From Pseudorasbora parva (lineage: Eukaryota > Chordata > Actinopteri > Cypriniformes > Gobionidae), in assembly GCF_024679245.1 (NCBI RefSeq), contig NC_090174.1, positions 20,806,024 through 20,870,023 on the forward strand: a stretch of DNA of 64,000 nt, in the 5' to 3' direction. The first letter of the stretch is position 1; the number at the start of each line of letters is the position of its first letter. Shown here in pieces: positions 1 through 64,000 of the stretch. The translations under genes were made by a program, and so were the position numbers. The notes beneath the pieces are model-generated. The model had not been told where the DNA came from. It saw nothing but the letters and a program-made list of their open reading frames with translations, and did not search any database.

Positions 1-243
1 AATTGAAAAAATGAGGTAATCTAATAATGACGTGTAAAATAGTTTTTACTTTGCCAAACAGCCCTATTATGTTACACCCGGGTTGCAGCCTTTGATTTAA
101 TAATCACTCAAAGCTATATCACGATTATTACACAGTCCCATTTATATATGTTAATTTTTAGCTTTCCATCAGCTCACAAACTCCCTGCAGTTTCCTTACA
201 AACTCTCGTTTGGGTTACAAACCCTGCATTATTTTAAGCATAC
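1..243. other. Intron 3' of exon w47; nothing recognised
   Basis: AT-rich sequence with no further COLFI coding on the minus strand. The terminal exon and polyadenylation signal of the collagen gene are not in the window. Confidence 0.6.
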
Positions 244-62069
<61,826 letters not shown>

Positions 62070-62192
62070 CTGCCATTAAAAACATAAAAAGCATAAACAA
62101 GCACACTGATTTGCACAGCATACATCATTTTTTTACATGGCAACATAAATCGCTGTCAGCAAGAGAAGTACCATTGCCATGAGGGATGTTAA

Positions 62193-62345
62193 AGGTTTAG
62201 TTCACCTTAAGATGAAAATTTTGTCATTAATTATTCTCCCTCATGTCGTTCCAAACCTGCAAGACTTTTGTTCATTTTCGGAACACAATTGGGGATCTTT
62301 TTGATATAATCTGAGAGATTACTGTCCCTCTGTTGACAGCTACGC
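62193..62345. repeat. Left part of a MITE that leads into the minisatellite
   Basis: 'aggtttagttcaccttaaga', 'ttctccctcatgtcgttcca' and 'ctgtccctctgttgacagct' match the 25050-25200 element type. The first minisatellite unit starts inside this element, at the position where the 25-kb copy reads 'acgcaactatc'. Confidence 0.65.
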
Positions 62346-64000
62346 AAGAACCAATGAGGTTCATTCTCGTATGTTAAGCAGCACGTTTGAGCTTCCACAA
62401 GAACCAATGAGGTTCATTCCTGTGTGTTACACAGCATGTTTGAGCTTCCACAAGAACCAATGAGGTTCAATCCTGTGTGTTACGCAGCACGTTTGAGCTT
62501 CCACAAGAACCAATGAGGTTCATTCTCGTGTGTTAAGCAGCACGTTTGAGCTTCCACAAGAACCAATGAGGTTCATTCCTGTGTGTTACACAGCACGTTT
62601 GAGCTTCCACAAGAACCAATGAGGTTCATTCTCGTGTGTTACGCAGCACGTTTGAGCGTCCACAAGAACCAATGAGGTTCATTCTCGTGTGTTATGCAGC
62701 ACGTTTGAGCTTCCACAAGAACCAATGAGGTTCATTCCTGTGTGTTACGCAGCACGTTTGAGCTTCCACAAGAACCAATGAGGTTCATTCTCGTGTGTTA
62801 TGCAGCACGTTTGAGCTTCCACAGGAACCAATGAGGTTCATTCTCGTGTGTTATGCAGCACGTTTGAGCTTCCACAAGAACCAATGAGGTTCATTCTCGT
62901 GTGTTATGCAGCACGTTTGAGCTTCCACAGGAACCAATGAGGTTCATTCTCGTGTGTTACGCAGCACGTTTGAGCTTCCACAAGAACCAATGAGGTTCAT
63001 TCTCGTGTGTTATGCAGCACGTTTGAGCTTCCACAAGAACCAATGAGGTTCATTCTCGTGTGTTACGCAGCATGTTTGAGCTTCCACAAGAACCAATGAG
63101 GTTCATTCCTGTGTGTTACGCAGCACGTTTGAGCTTCCACAAGAACCAATGAGGTTCATTCTCGTGTGTTAAGCAGCACGTTTGAGCTTCCACAAGAACC
63201 AATGAGGTTCATTCTCGTGTGTTACGCAGCACCTTTGAGCTTCCACAAGAACCAATGAGGTTCATTCTCGTGTGTTAAGCAGTACATTTGAGCTTCCACA
63301 AGAACCAATGAGGTTCATTCTAGTGTGTTAAGCAGCACGTTTGAGCGTCCACAAGAACCAATGAGGTTCATTCTCGTGTGTTACGCAGCACCTTTGAGCT
63401 TCCACAAGAACCAATGAGGTTCATTCTCGTGTGTTATGCAGCACGTTTGAGCTTCCACAAGAACCAATGAGGTTCATTCTCGTGTGTTAAGCAGCACGTT
63501 TGAGCTTCCACAAGAACCAATGAGGTTCATTCCTGTGTGTTACGCAGCACGTTTGAGCTTCCACAAGAACCAATGAGGTTCATTCCTGTGTGTTACACAG
63601 CACATTTGAGCTTTTGCAAGAACCAATGAGGTTCATTCTTGTGTGTTACGCAGCACGTTTGAGCTTCCACAAGAACCAATGAGGTTCATTCCTGTGTGTT
63701 ACACAGCACATTTGAGCTTTTGCAAGAACCAATGAGGTTCATTCTCGTGTGTTACGCAGCACGTTTGAGCGTCCACAAGAACCAGTGAGGTTCATTCTCG
63801 TGTGTTAAGCAGCACATTTGAGCTTCCACAAGAACCAATGAGGTTCATTCCTGTGTGTTAAGCAGCACATTTGAGCTTCCACAAGAACCAATGAGGTTCC
63901 TTCTCGTGTGTTAACCAGCATGTTTGAGCTTCCACAAGAACCAATGAGGTTCATTCTCGTGTGTTACGCAGCACGTTTGAGCTTCCACAAGAACCAATGA
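62346..64000. repeat. Minisatellite, 53-bp unit, about 31 copies, running off the window
   Basis: The unit reads 'aagaaccaatgaggttcatt' followed by 'ctcgtgtgttacgcagcacg' and 'tttgagcttccac'. Successive units start at 62346, 62399 and so on in steps of 53 with very few indels. Variation is mainly substitution at a few positions (ctcgtg/cctgtg; tacg/tatg/taag/taca; agcttcc/agcgtcc). Each unit can fold GAACC-AATGA-GGTTC as a short hairpin. It lies in the intron 5' of exon w1. Confidence 0.97.

Noticed and set aside
62346..64000. Regular repeat array resembling a CRISPR locus
   Set aside because: The whole 53-bp unit is repeated with no unique spacers, in a vertebrate intron. It is a minisatellite.

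Overview
The window is vertebrate nuclear DNA, almost certainly from a cyprinid-type teleost. The evidence is a split collagen gene with small GT..AG exons set in AT-rich introns that are packed with fish-style repeats: tRNA-headed V-SINE-like copies, Tc1-like transposons, DIRS1-like retrotransposons with inverted ends, hAT- and Kolobok-like DNA elements, and many 'agttcaccc'-type inverted-repeat MITEs. No bacterial or viral gene cluster, CRISPR array, rRNA or free-standing tRNA gene was seen.

Host gene. One gene crosses the whole window on the minus strand. It is a clade-C fibrillar procollagen (type XXVII/XXIV class; the C-propeptide wording leans to col27a1). I read 42 triple-helix exons between 62069 and 6965, all phase 0 and all beginning with a whole Gly codon. 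Their sizes are 26 x 54, 5 x 108, 5 x 45, 2 x 36, and one each of 63, 57, 27 and 18 bp. Together they give 2406 bp, or 802 residues of helix and helix end. A linker exon (3078-3140), a possible 9-bp microexon (2931-2939) and three C-propeptide (COLFI) exons (987-1155, 664-773, 244-462) follow. The last COLFI exon lies left of the window. The promoter, signal peptide, N-propeptide and first part of the helix lie right of it. The helix has two imperfections: a Gly-X-Y-Z insertion (exon 16658-16714) and a Gly-to-Ala replacement (exon 23290-23397).

Introns, left to right. 1.4-2.1 kb: DIRS relic. 3.6-5.7 kb: two MITEs. 7.8-8.3 kb: a MITE. 9.8-14.1 kb: nested MITEs and SINEs. 17.0-22.5 kb: an old plus-strand DIRS element with a nearly complete Tc1-like transposon in its internal complementary region. 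25.4-26.3 kb: a second Tc1-type relic. 27.8-31.3 kb: a V-SINE, a solo LTR inside an inverted-repeat element, and a long foldback. 33.1 kb: an (AT)n tract. 35.3-36.3 kb: a hAT-like MITE. 37.7-39.2 kb: a Kolobok-like element with THAP and WCxCGxC reading frames. 41.4-46.7 kb: a structurally complete but mutated DIRS element on the minus strand. 46.9-47.2 kb: a helicase relic. 48.2-48.8 kb: a Tc1/mariner end. 51.6-56.3 kb: a Tc1-type relic split by a Gypsy LTR retrotransposon. 58.1-60.1 kb: hAT and MITE copies. From 62.35 kb to the window edge: a 53-bp minisatellite of about 31 copies.

How the parts relate. Only the collagen gene looks functional. Every splice site and reading frame examined in the helix is intact, although several introns have grown by thousands of bases through nested insertions. 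All mobile-element coding regions carry at least one frameshift, stop or deletion. The layered insertions give a relative insertion history. I found no convincing new cellular system. The most unusual items are the two opposed DIRS copies, the Kolobok-like element, the helicase fragment and the hairpin-bearing minisatellite.
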